From assembly GCF_026650985.1 (NCBI RefSeq), contig NZ_CP086239.1, forward strand, positions 2,232,001-2,296,000: DNA of 64,000 nucleotides, in the 5' to 3' direction. Both the position numbers and the translations under genes were made by a program. Under the pieces are notes generated by a model. The model saw only the letters and a program-made list of their open reading frames with translations, was not told the DNA's origin and did not search any database. Shown piece by piece: positions 7,697-17,531 of the stretch; positions within the stretch are counted from its first letter, which is position 1, and each line of letters opens with the position of its first letter. This stretch comes from Clostridium estertheticum. GTDB taxonomy: Bacteria > Bacillota > Clostridia > Clostridiales > Clostridiaceae.

Positions 7697-9314
7697 TTAG
7701 ACAAAATTCGAAAGGTTTTTTATCTCTTCATCAATAACTTTTTTATCAATACGTTTAAATAAAATATCTACAGTAGGAATTACAAGTCCACTTTCTACAA
7801 ATTTAAGACACCAATTAGCTGATATAGATGATATACTAAGCCAATTTTGAATTTTTGATGATGAGAAAGGTAGAAATGGATTCAGAAGTACCGATAAATT
7901 AGCAATAATTTGAACACAGTTAAAAATAGTAGAATTACATTTTTCTGGATCTGTTACTCTGGTCACCCATGGCTTCTCTGTATCATAATATTTATTTGAA
8001 CTTCGAACAAATTCAAATATCTCGTCTAATGAGTCCTTAAAGTTTCCTTTTTCAATCTTGTCACCAGCACTTACAAATAGCTGATTCGTCTTTTCTTTTA
8101 ACTCTACATCAATTATACCATTTGGAATTTTATTATCAAAATACTTATTTATAAACACAAGCGTTCTATTAACAAAATTGCCATAAGCGCCTAGAAGTTC
8201 TCCGTTATTACTATTTATAAACTCAAGCCATGAAAAATTTGTATCCCTCTTTTCAGGCCCATTTGTAATAAAAAAATATCTAATTAAATCCGGATCATAT
8301 TTTTCTATTAAATAACCTATCCATACAGCCCAATTTTTACTAGTTGATATTTTTTTACCTTCGAGGGTAACATATTCGCTAGAAATTATTTTATCTGGTA
8401 AATGCAAGTTTCCGTAAGATAATAAAAGTGATGGCAATATAATTGTATGAAATGGTATGTTATCTTTTCCGTGTACATAATAATGCTGACTACTATTCCA
8501 AAATTCAGTAAAATCAATTTGTCTATTTTCGCAAAACTTTTTACAGGCTGAAAGATAACCTAATACAGCATCAATCCATACATATATCTTTTTATTTTTA
8601 TATCCTGCCACTGGTACATCAGTTCCCCAATCCAAATCACGAGTAATAGCTCTATCTTGTAACCCCTCTTCAATATATCGTCTCGATAAATTTTGAGCAT
8701 TTGTACGCCAATCTTTATGACAATAAACATACTCAGTTAATTCCTTTTTCAACCTAATTATATTAATATATAATTGGGTAGAAGGTTTTAAAATAGGCTG
8801 TGAGTTACATAGAGAACATCTCATTTCTTTCAACATCTCGGGTTCTAATAAACTTCCACAATTATCACATTGATCTCCTCTGGCATCACTACCACAAATT
8901 GGGCATATTCCATCAACATATCTATCTGGTAAAAATTTGCCACATTTTTCACAATAAACTTGTAGGGTTTCCTTTTCATAAAGTGAACCATTATCAAATA
9001 ATTTTCTAATAAAATCTTCAACAAAATTTTTGTGATATTCTGTTGTAGTTTTTGTATAATAGTCATACGAAAAGCCCAATGAATCAAAACATCTACAAAA
9101 TTCATTGTGATATTTATCTGCAACTTCTTGTGGCGATATTCCTTCATCCTTTGCCCTGATTGAAATTGGAGTACCATGACAATCACTGCCTGAAACATAA
9201 ATAACAGAATCCCCTATACCTTGCAAGCACATCACCTGGTAATAACGCTGCAATGTGCCCTATGTGCATTGAACCATTCGCATATGGCCATGCTCCACCA
9301 ATTAATACATTCAT
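7697..9314 (-). pseudogene. metG: Methionyl-tRNA synthetase, frameshifted near the N-terminus
   Basis: Class I methionyl-tRNA synthetase, short form without the C-terminal tRNA-binding domain. The true start is the ATG at 9314 ([20 protein letters not shown], with the HIGH motif). The frame shifts near 9220 after LPGDVLARY; from there the second frame reads [17 protein letters not shown] on to the end. Homologs have YRxKG at this point, so about 11 nt seem to be missing. Also present: a four-Cys zinc knuckle region (CEKC..CPIC..CDNC..CSLC), the HGKDNIPFH block and a KMSKS-like KISTS. As written, HIGH is split from the rest and no active enzyme is expected. Controlled by the upstream T-box. 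Confidence 0.85.
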
Positions 9315-9331
9315 TACTAATACCCCCTTTA

Positions 9332-9606
9332 ATTTAACAAAAAAAAGCCCCTATATGGATCTAAATCCATATAGAGACGTATTGAACGTTGTACCACTCT
9401 ACTTTATTTTTACTTCACAGTAAAAATCTTTTCAGGTGACTATCATCACCTTGCATTGTAACGTATGCTTACGTATTATCTTACTTATTTTCAGATAATC
9501 TGCTCTGGAACCATGTTCATAAGTTTTAGTAACACAGGTTTTCACCTAACCCTGCTCTCTGTAGTTACATATGCTTACTACTCTTTCCATCATAGCTTTA
9601 TATAAT
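9332..9606 (-). ncRNA. T-box leader, tRNA-Met specific
   Basis: Upstream of metG on its strand. Stem I carries an AGAGAG kink-turn motif and a specifier loop in which AUG is readable (plus-strand CAT at 9512-9514, context GAACATGG). The T-box core is AGAGTGGTACAACG, close to the AGGGTGGNACCGCG consensus; its TGGT pairs with the ACCA end expected of tRNA-Met. It is followed by a 10-bp terminator stem (CTATATGGAT/ATCCATATAG, plus-strand 9349-9372) and a T8 run. Uncharged tRNA-Met would favour readthrough. A -10 TATAAT (complement of 9613-9618) lies just upstream. Confidence 0.88.
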
Positions 9607-9753
9607 TATAACATTATACCCATAAATTTCATATACATTAGTTCATATCTTTTATTAATTAAGCAAAACATTATTTCTATATTATGAATCAAATAGCTAA
9701 AAGTATACCTATTATTAACTTATATCAAAAATACGCGATTCTAAAATATATAA

Positions 9754-9942
9754 ACTTGTGTAATACCTATATGTCCTACGGGTGCTATCCATGGTTCTAC
9801 ATGGAAACCAGGTATGAATAAGGATTTTATAGTTAATGTTTACCACTGTGATGGTTGCTTAAAATGTTTAGTGAATTGTCCATGGACGCAAAAGTATATG
9901 GCCAATAATATTGGTAACAAAAATGAGTGTAGGAACGATTGA
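9754..9942 (+). pseudogene. Remnant of a two-[4Fe-4S]-cluster reductase (QueG/RdhA-like)
   Basis: An open frame without start codon: CVIPICPTGAIHG, then CDGCLKCLVNCPWTQ, ending at a TGA at 9940. The CPTGAI and CxxCxxxCPW elements are those of the ferredoxin-like region in epoxyqueuosine reductases and reductive dehalogenases. Only the C-terminal cluster-binding part is left; a stop codon lies directly upstream in frame and no ribosome site is present. Confidence 0.5.
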
Positions 9943-9980
9943 TTAATTAATTCACCACTTTCTTATCTGTCGTCACAAGG

Positions 9981-10020
9981 GGTTGTCTCAAAATGATTAA
10001 AAAATCATTTTGAGACAACC
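9981..10020. terminator. Strong perfect hairpin (terminator)
   Basis: Perfect 17-bp stem GGTTGTCTCAAAATGAT/ATCATTTTGAGACAACC with a 6-nt loop, just after the stop of the minus-strand glycosidase-like gene and the plus-strand remnant. No long T run, so it may also act as an RNA-stabilising end. Confidence 0.7.
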
Positions 10021-10040
10021 GCCTAATTATGATAACTTTT

Positions 10041-12989
10041 TTAAAGCGCAGGTTTCGTAATATTAATTTTATTTACCATAAGTCCTGATATGTAATCAAA
10101 TTCATGCCATTTTTCAATTAGAGCTTTCTCACCCAGAAAGGTGGATTCAATTGGGGAACCAGAGTTCATATATATTTTAGAACTAGAATTAAATAAAAAT
10201 ATTCCATCAGCCCCGGCTTCATATATATCATAAGCACGTAATAAATATTGCTGAATATCTAGAGATACATTAGTATGTATGTATAACCCTCGCTTTATAA
10301 GTTCTTCTTCTTTTTTTGTTAGGTCATGTCCACTAACATCTCCAGAAATACCAATATACAATTTTACACTTGTATCCTTAACCATAGCTACATAAGGTTT
10401 AACGTTAAAAAACTGTTCATTACCTATACTTGATGGTACCAATGTATCAATTAAACCTTCTTTAATCCAAGTATTAAGATCAAAACCATATTGAAGTGGA
10501 TTATCCCATGGGACCCTTACAGTAATAGTTTTATTTTTCGGTAGCTCATTACGCAAAGTTCGTATAAATTCATTCATAATAAATATTTTTTGATCAGTTG
10601 GAGTTTCTCTTCCAAACACAACTGGATACCTACAAAAATCTAATGTTATTCCAGCCACGTTATTATAAGATGCGGCTTCTAAAAGTATGTTTTTAATATA
10701 TTCTCTAACCTCTGGATAGAAGTAGCTTAGAGACCTCCCTCCCGTTTGAGAGTATTGTTTATATTTCTCATATATAGCACCATTTAGATATCCGCCAATA
10801 GTTGGATTATAAAATGCATCCATTCTAAGTGAGGCATTAACTTTAATTCCCTTATATAACCCTCTATTCGTCACAATTTCTAATGGAGATTTCCCAGTGG
10901 ATAAGATATTTAATATTTGACTTTTTGCTAATCTATCTCCATTTCTAAGTTCTGAATCAAACTCTCCCATACCATCAAATGCATTTCCTGCATATTTACT
11001 GTTATAATTTAACACGCCTGTGGTTCCTAAACACCAATTTAATTCTCCAACATTTTTACCTGCAAGTTTATCTACAGCATTTCTCTGAAGTGATTCAACA
11101 TCTGGATAATATCCTGAGAAGAAATCAGAATATCCATCATTATCATAAATGACTGATTTTTTATTATCATTTTGTTTTTGATATAACTCCACCTGATCAT
11201 CAGTTAATCCTATTAGCTTAATATAAGCAATTCTTGCCTTTCGAGATCTAATTGGATTTACTTTAATTGATGTATTGTTAAAATTAGATATTATGGTAGA
11301 TTTTTCATTAATCCATTGATCACCATATACCTCATTAGATGTAAGTGAAATTTCTCCATCTACTTGTTGTGGTGAAGAGTTATTTGTTTCACCTATTTTA
11401 AAACTCTCCGTGCCAGTCACATATCCTACATAAACCCTAAACCAACCATTTAGTTTTACCGGCATCTTTATTGATAAAGCATTTTCTCCATTTTCAATTA
11501 TAGATCCATTTTTAATACTTGTAGAATCTACGTAGGATCCTAATTTCCATCCGCTATCTACAACATCATGCTGACCGTCAGCTACCATTTTATCCATTTG
11601 AGTATATAAATACACACTTCCAGGACTAGAGGTTATAGTTTGACCTGGATTTAAACTAACAGTTGCAATATTCATGTTTATATTTTTAGTTGCTTCTTCA
11701 ATTTCCTGATTACCCGTAACAAGCTCCAATACAAGCTTCATCTCTCCGGATTGGGTTACATTGCTAAGTGTACATAAAATGGCTTTTTTATCAAGTGAAG
11801 TTGTAGACTCCGCTATAATTTTATCATTTTTGTACAAATATGCTTTAATGTTATACTCTTTATTTGTTATGAGCTTTTCATCTTCAATAGCCATATCTAT
11901 CGAAATATTTATCTTTTGGTTCCTTTCATCAGTTATAATAGTAGAATTTTTTATTGATAAGGCTTTTACTATTGCAAAATTTTCAACATATACGCTATTG
12001 ATGCCAGTAAGTGAGTCAGTCATATCATTATAGAGAATAACCCTATCACTAAGTCCAGCAGCTGATAATTGTGGATCATTGAAATTTGCTATAATTTTTC
12101 CGTCTAGTAATATTGCAATAGCGTTATTTCCATCATTTTTGATAGACCATCTATGAGTATTGTTATCACTTGGCAAAGAGGCACTAACTGTTTGAAAAGG
12201 ATTTATTCCCGAATCATTATTCATTAAGTTTATTTTAATTTTGTTGTTTAGGTCTTTGCTATTTAAACTAAAATGGTACCTTTTATTATTAGCAACTATA
12301 TCAATTGCAAAACCTCTCCAACCTACATTTTTAGAAGGCGTTTGCAAATCTAATATTTTAGCATCAAATTCTACATTAAAAGGACCAGCTCCTATTGACA
12401 CTTCTTTATCTATCTTTGAAATTGAATCTTGAGAGTTATTATAAAAAAAGTATTGACTATATGGAACATGAGCGTCATATTTTTCACTCTCACTACTATC
12501 TGCTATAAATGAGTCAGCAGTATATCCAAGACTTTTATTCCATCCACCATTAGTTAGACTGCTACAGTCATCATTTAAAATAGTCTTAATATTTTTATTA
12601 TTTTCTACAAGTTCATTATTATTAATTTTAAAATCCATTTTCACAGGATTTAGAATCTTTGTATTATCTTTTGAATAAATATCTGTATTCATTTTCAAAG
12701 TATATGATGCTCCCAAAGTATATCCTTTTACTGGTGGTTTAATTAGAATAGATTTCATATCGGTTCCGAGCTCTGATTTCACAGCTATTGAATCTCCTAA
12801 ACTATCTACTACAGTTATAGATTTTTGCGTAACAGCATCAAAGTTAATCTCTTTATTAAACTGGATATTCCATATTTTATTTGGACTAACTATTTGATTG
12901 TTAATCGATTCAAAAGCATATGAATTATGACTAGATAGTAATAAAATAAAAAATAATATGATAAATGTAGTTGTTAATAATTTTTTCAT
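10041..12989 (-). CDS. Large secreted glycosidase-like protein (GHL10/DUF4015-type barrel)
   Basis: 982 residues. Sec signal peptide at 1-26 (MKKLLTTTF, hydrophobic core, NSYAFE). Residues about 35-130 look like an SbsA/Big_5 Ig-like domain (KIWNIQFNKEINFDAVTQKSI). About 140-345 resembles a jelly-roll or concanavalin-type sugar-binding domain. The C-terminal third (about 650-960) resembles a hypothetical glycosidase TIM barrel: FYPEVREYIKNILLEAA, then GITLDFCRYP with the likely catalytic Asp, RVPWDNP and LVPSSIG. Probably degrades or modifies an extracellular polysaccharide. No sortase motif or S-layer repeat is evident, so it may be released. Single gene with its own promoter; substrate unknown. 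Confidence 0.7.
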   Translation of the reverse strand: MKKLLTTTFIILFFILLLSSHNSYAFESINNQIVSPNKIWNIQFNKEINFDAVTQKSITVVDSLGDSIAVKSELGTDMKSILIKPPVKGYTLGASYTLKMNTDIYSKDNTKILNPVKMDFKINNNELVENNKNIKTILNDDCSSLTNGGWNKSLGYTADSFIADSSESEKYDAHVPYSQYFFYNNSQDSISKIDKEVSIGAGPFNVEFDAKILDLQTPSKNVGWRGFAIDIVANNKRYHFSLNSKDLNNKIKINLMNNDSGINPFQTVSASLPSDNNTHRWSIKNDGNNAIAILLDGKIIANFNDPQLSAAGLSDRVILYNDMTDSLTGINSVYVENFAIVKALSIKNSTIITDERNQKINISIDMAIEDEKLITNKEYNIKAYLYKNDKIIAESTTSLDKKAILCTLSNVTQSGEMKLVLELVTGNQEIEEATKNINMNIATVSLNPGQTITSSPGSVYLYTQMDKMVADGQHDVVDSGWKLGSYVDSTSIKNGSIIENGENALSIKMPVKLNGWFRVYVGYVTGTESFKIGETNNSSPQQVDGEISLTSNEVYGDQWINEKSTIISNFNNTSIKVNPIRSRKARIAYIKLIGLTDDQVELYQKQNDNKKSVIYDNDGYSDFFSGYYPDVESLQRNAVDKLAGKNVGELNWCLGTTGVLNYNSKYAGNAFDGMGEFDSELRNGDRLAKSQILNILSTGKSPLEIVTNRGLYKGIKVNASLRMDAFYNPTIGGYLNGAIYEKYKQYSQTGGRSLSYFYPEVREYIKNILLEAASYNNVAGITLDFCRYPVVFGRETPTDQKIFIMNEFIRTLRNELPKNKTITVRVPWDNPLQYGFDLNTWIKEGLIDTLVPSSIGNEQFFNVKPYVAMVKDTSVKLYIGISGDVSGHDLTKKEEELIKRGLYIHTNVSLDIQQYLLRAYDIYEAGADGIFLFNSSSKIYMNSGSPIESTFLGEKALIEKWHEFDYISGLMVNKINITKPAL

Positions 12990-13370
12990 TTTTTAAGGTC
13001 CCCCAATATATGACAACTTTTATAGCTATAAACATTTTATAACCTTTTTTAATTCTGCAGCTTGCTTTGGTTTAAGAACAATTAAACTATACTCTTAGTT
13101 ATAAATTTATGCATATATAGGGTATAGTAGCATATATTACATTAAATTGTAGAACAACGTATAATTAAAATTTCTTAAGAATACAATTTTTTTATTCATT
13201 AGTAATCCACCCTATTTTTATTTTTTTTAAATCTATATACAAAATAGCATGAATAGACAATTAGTTATATGTGTTTTGCATGAAAGATAAGATTACGAGC
13301 ATAAACAGAAAAATATGTATTATTTACCAGTGATGATATTGAACATACTATATACTTAATTTATTGCGTA
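12990..13370. promoter_or_regulatory. AT-rich upstream region of the glycosidase-like gene
   Basis: About 380 bp without a convincing gene. It should hold the promoter of the minus-strand gene that starts at 12989. No conserved RNA motif or clear operator was seen. Confidence 0.4.
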
Positions 13371-13411
13371 GCAAGTCCCCCCCCATATCATTAGATATGG
13401 GGGGGACTTGC
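13371..13411. repeat. Dispersed palindrome family B, copy 2 (probable terminator)
   Basis: Inverted repeat GCAAGTCCCC...GGGGACTTGC around core CCCATATCATTAGATATGGG. Lies at the 3' end of the YitT pseudogene. Confidence 0.85.
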
Positions 13412-13439
13412 TTTATAGTTCATCATTTATGATGGTAGC

Positions 13440-14303
13440 TTACAGAACTGATTTTTTAAATCCTCCACCATTTATTTCCGATATATTTGATATTGTAATA
13501 AATGCCGAACTATCTATATCTTGTATAATCATTTTAGCTTTAGCTATTTGAGTTAAAGTAATATAGATATTTACTATTTTTCTTTACTCCGGTGTAGGCT
13601 CCTTCTGCATTTATAAGAGTTACCCCTCTACCAAGCGCAGTCATTAACGCACGGGATACTTCTACTTCTTTATCTGTTATTATCCAAAGCAATTTTTTAT
13701 GATCTAATCCATCAATAATCTTTTGTATAACAACTGTAGATATATACATACTAATTAATGTATATATAATGAGTTCTAATCCAGCCCCAATAATTAATAC
13801 ACCAACTCCAATAATAACTACATTAATACCCATAGAAAGTAAGGCTATTTCTTGCCCAGTTCTCCTTTTCAAGATTGTTGCAATAATATCCGTTCCACCT
13901 TGTGACGCCCTACTCCTAAATGCAAAACCACAACCTATACCGTTCAGCACTCCACCAGCTATGCAAGAAAGCATAATATCGTGAATCTGAATATATGGAA
14001 CTATTGGAGTAGTGATACTTAAAAATACTGACACTGCTACCGTCCCTAGCAAACTATAAATTATAAAATCCTTGTCTATTTCCTTTATTCCAATTATAAA
14101 AATTGGTATGTTTAATAAAAGCAATACTGCTCCAACAGAGTATTAATACAATACTTTAATACAAGTGCGATACCTGTAATTCCTGCAGACAATAAATGAT
14201 GTGGTACTAAAAAACAATTAACCGATATAGCAGAAATTAAAGATCCAATCAGGATCACCAAAATTCTTATTACAAATGCCTCTTTCTCTTTTAAATTTTG
14301 CAT
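13440..14303 (-). pseudogene. YitT-family membrane protein, two frameshifts
   Basis: YitT (DUF161 plus DUF2179) membrane protein split over three frames. Frame 1 from 14303: N-terminal helix and NCFLVPHHLLSAGITGIAL. Frame 2 (to 13540): NIPIFIIGIKEI, GIGCGFAFRSRASQGGTDIIA (family hallmark) and the start of DUF2179 (GAYTGVKK). Frame 3: AKAKMIIQDIDSSAFITISN to a stop at 13440. Break 1 is near 14138-14141 (one nt missing between INT and SVGA). Break 2 is in a T5 run at 13577-13581, where one more base would restore the frame. Break 2 could be a homopolymer sequencing error; break 1 is less easily explained that way. Confidence 0.85.
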
Positions 14304-14419
14304 AAAATCACCCCACTGATTTAAAGTCTATTCCAGTTTAAACTTGTTTTTTTTTAACTCTATTTCTATCTTAACATATAAATGTAAATACAATATTAAT
14401 AAATCCCATTTCAAATTTA

Positions 14420-16663
14420 TTACTCTAATCTAGATTTTAAAACCTCTGTCATAGAAATCTTGTTAAGCTTTTTCTTGCTTAAAGCCTTTGATAATTCATA
14501 AGTTATATAGATAATCACAAACCCAATAATGACGTAACTATAACTTATTGTTACTGGAAGTGAAAGGCTCATCTCCTTAGTTAAAGATTTAAACATTGCC
14601 CCTAATAATGCTAGAAGGATTGGTACTCCTAAAATATAACCTAGTATTACTAAAAAAGCTGAGCTATTCAAAATCATTGAATATACTTCTTTCTTCCTAT
14701 ATCCTAGAACTTTCATAAGAGATATATTTTCCTTATTCTCGTCTATAATCATCGAAGTTACAACATATATGACTATGAGTCCAATAAGAAAGGACATAAA
14801 GGCCATAGTGCCTACCATTGTTTGGATTGGCGCTGTCATTGCATTAAAGGCATTTTTTATATCGGCTTTAGTTACAGTAGTTAACAATTGGTTTTCTGGA
14901 ATACTAAGTTTTGAATTACTCCATAGTCCCATATAACTACCAGATGGATAACTCATCATTTTATTAAACTTTGGCATTGGGATATAAATGTAGTTTCCAA
15001 CATAAGACTTAGCAATGCTATCCACAGTAATGCTGTACAACTTAGAATCAAGTGTATTAATAACTTTAATAGTATCACCAGGATTCACCTTAAGTTTGTC
15101 TGCAAGTGAACTAGTAATAATACTTTTATCTGTACTTAATATTTTACCTGACTTATCTTTAAAGACAACATATTTTGAACTTGGACTTACTCCATATGCT
15201 ACTATATTGATTTTACTATCTGACTTTAGTGTGAATGGCGACTCCGAAAAAGCCTCGCCACCCGTTGTATCACCCTTCTTAATAGAATTAAAAACATAGC
15301 TATAGTTATATTTAAAGGATGCATCAAAACCATCCTTCATTAAACTCTCTAAGGAACTCTTTGCAGCGAATCCAAAGAGTAGTAATACAGTTGCAAGTGA
15401 AACTCCAAGTAATAGAAATACACTCCTTGGTATACTTCTAAGCTGCTCTCTTACCTTAAACTTGGTAGAAAATCTTAGTTTATCTAGCTTTAAATTTTTC
15501 TCTATAAATCCAACCTTATTATTTTGTTTCCCACCGCGCATAAGTTCTAGTGGAGAACTCTTAAGCGATTTGTTAACCACAAGATATCCTGCAGCGCTTA
15601 GAAAAACAACAGGCATAAGTATACTTGTAAGCAAATACTTTATATCAAAGTTTACAGTACCAACCGGCATATTAAAATATGATACCATAACATTTATCAT
15701 AGGCCTTAAAGCAAGGATACCAAGTATAGTCCCAATTATTCCTCCAGTTAAAGCAATTATTATGGGATATCTTAAATAGTGATTTTGAATTTGCTTTTTC
15801 TTGTAACCAAAGGCATAAAGGGTTCCAATGATTACAGCTTCTCTCTTAATCATTCTCCACATAACAATTCCCGTTAATATGCATGTAAGTAAAAGTATAG
15901 CCACAGGCATAGAAGAACTTATCTGATTAATACCACTTATCTTTGTTGTTACAAAGGTTATTCTTGAATTTACCCAAGCATCCATCCAGCTAATAATTGT
16001 AATATCTTCATTATTCAAATAATCTTTAAACGCAGTTGTTCTTTTTTCTATATCTCTTCTATCCCCATTAAACCTAATCGAATAAAAAACATTTCCTTTT
16101 TTCATAACACTTAAATCTACTTTTGTCATTACTGCAATTCCAAAGTTATTAGGATCAGTTAATATGTCACTGGCTTCTTTAAGTGGATATATATAACTCG
16201 GAAGCGACATAAAACCAGCTATCTTAAAACTCTTATCATAAACTTTGAAACTATCTCCGACTTCTAACTTATTTGCTTTTGCATAGGCTGGGTCAATGAG
16301 AATATCATTGCCACTTAAGGCTTTACCTTTTATTATTGCAGGTATATTTACCTTTGTATTTTGCGAAAATATTCTTATTACTTTGTCCTTAGTAACCGGA
16401 TAATCAAAGGTGTTACCCTCTTCCATTTTCATGTTAAATTTTGATTCTATTTCTGATATATTACTTAGTTTCTTATCCGCCATAAAGCTTGAATCTTCTT
16501 GTTTGTAATTTTTTCCAAAAGATGAAGTTATATTTGTTAGGTTACCTGATAGTAATTTAAACATGGTAAATAAAAGACAACTTATAATAATGAGTGCTAA
16601 GGATCCAAAATATTGTGACTTATTCTCCATCATGGTTCTCTTTATTTTTTTATTAATAACCAT
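14420..16663 (-). CDS. ABC exporter permease, MacB/FtsX type
   Basis: 747 residues with two FtsX-type permease modules: an N-terminal helix (about 20-40), a large extracytoplasmic domain, three helices around 235-365, a further helix near 410, a second extracytoplasmic region (about 440-600) and three final helices (about 610-735). This is the ten-helix layout of Firmicute BceB/YtrF-like and LolE-like exporters. The ATG at 16663 overlaps the ATPase stop (TAATG); a GTG two codons earlier is the alternative. Works with the adjacent ATPase. Peptide antibiotic resistance or lipoprotein/peptide export are both plausible; no BceRS-type sensor lies beside it. Confidence 0.85.
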   Translation of the reverse strand: MVINKKIKRTMMENKSQYFGSLALIIISCLLFTMFKLLSGNLTNITSSFGKNYKQEDSSFMADKKLSNISEIESKFNMKMEEGNTFDYPVTKDKVIRIFSQNTKVNIPAIIKGKALSGNDILIDPAYAKANKLEVGDSFKVYDKSFKIAGFMSLPSYIYPLKEASDILTDPNNFGIAVMTKVDLSVMKKGNVFYSIRFNGDRRDIEKRTTAFKDYLNNEDITIISWMDAWVNSRITFVTTKISGINQISSSMPVAILLLTCILTGIVMWRMIKREAVIIGTLYAFGYKKKQIQNHYLRYPIIIALTGGIIGTILGILALRPMINVMVSYFNMPVGTVNFDIKYLLTSILMPVVFLSAAGYLVVNKSLKSSPLELMRGGKQNNKVGFIEKNLKLDKLRFSTKFKVREQLRSIPRSVFLLLGVSLATVLLLFGFAAKSSLESLMKDGFDASFKYNYSYVFNSIKKGDTTGGEAFSESPFTLKSDSKINIVAYGVSPSSKYVVFKDKSGKILSTDKSIITSSLADKLKVNPGDTIKVINTLDSKLYSITVDSIAKSYVGNYIYIPMPKFNKMMSYPSGSYMGLWSNSKLSIPENQLLTTVTKADIKNAFNAMTAPIQTMVGTMAFMSFLIGLIVIYVVTSMIIDENKENISLMKVLGYRKKEVYSMILNSSAFLVILGYILGVPILLALLGAMFKSLTKEMSLSLPVTISYSYVIIGFVIIYITYELSKALSKKKLNKISMTEVLKSRLE

Positions 16664-17361
16664 TACCACTCAATCCTTTCTGCAGGCATTGTAGTTTCAT
16701 TGATTTGGCACTCTACGATTTCCCCGCCACGTACTTTGTAAACCCTATTCGCCATTGCACTTATAGCTGTATTATGAGTTATCATAAGTATGGTTGTTCC
16801 AAAGTCCTTATTAATTTTTTGCAAAAGTTTTAATATTTCTCTTGAAGTTATAAAGTCTAGGGCTCCTGTAGGCTCATCACATAATAAAAGCTTAGGATTT
16901 TTAACTACCGCTCTTGCTATTGAGACCCTCTGCTGCTCTCCACCACTCAATTCCTTTGGGAATCTATACTTTTTATCCAGCATTCCAACTGAACTTAGTA
17001 CCTCATCAATTTCAATTGGAGACCTACTAATGTTTGAAACTACTTCAATATTTTCGCCTACTGTTAGGTTAGGTATAAGATTATAAAATTGAAATATAAA
17101 GCCTATCTTATCCCGTCTGTAGTCTGTAAGTTTATTATCCGAGAGCTTTGTAACTACTGTATTCTCCACCTTTACTAGGCCAGAATCACATCTATCTATT
17201 CCACCTATGATATTAAGTAAAGTTGATTTACCAGAACCAGATGGCCCGAGTATTACACCAATCTCTCCAGTATCCAGAACCATTCCTACACCCTTTAACA
17301 CCTCAGTTCTTATCTCTCCAGTCGTATAACTCTTTTTTAAATTTTCTACTTTAATAAACAT
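16663..17361 (-). CDS. ABC exporter ATP-binding protein, MacB/LolD type
   Basis: 232 residues, complete ATPase: Walker A GPSGSGKST (about 39-47), Q-loop FQFYNLIP, signature LSGGEQQRV (about 138-146), Walker B LLLCDEPTGALD and switch His in MITHNT. The MacB-type sequence DEPTGALD and the D-loop match energisers of FtsX-type permeases. It has an AGGAGG site before the ATG and is translationally coupled to the permease by overlapping stop and start codons. Confidence 0.93.
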   Translation of the reverse strand: MFIKVENLKKSYTTGEIRTEVLKGVGMVLDTGEIGVILGPSGSGKSTLLNIIGGIDRCDSGLVKVENTVVTKLSDNKLTDYRRDKIGFIFQFYNLIPNLTVGENIEVVSNISRSPIEIDEVLSSVGMLDKKYRFPKELSGGEQQRVSIARAVVKNPKLLLCDEPTGALDFITSREILKLLQKINKDFGTTILMITHNTAISAMANRVYKVRGGEIVECQINETTMPAERIEW

Positions 17362-17474
17362 ATATTTGCCTCCTTCTATTTTTTATAAACAAATAATTAT
17401 TCCGAGCCTCAATAAATATATTATACCCTAATTGTTTAGTATTGCTGCTAAAATAACCCCAATCAAAAAAATTG

Positions 17475-17505
17475 CCTCAAAATAGAAATTACTCTCTATT
17501 TTGAG
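17475..17505. terminator. Terminator hairpin after the chemoreceptor gene
   Basis: Stem CTCAAAATAGA/TCTATTTTGAG with a short loop, between the minus-strand chemoreceptor gene and the downstream ABC genes. Its CTCAAAAT arm resembles that of the hairpin at 9981. Confidence 0.65.
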
Positions 17506-17531
17506 ACAAAATATATTATGTACAATCTAGA

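Noticed and set aside
300-14303. All broken genes being sequencing errors
   Set aside because: Only the T5-run break in the YitT gene fits a homopolymer error; the 14-bp duplication, the roughly 11-nt and 860-bp losses, the intron fusion and in-frame stops are different kinds of event.
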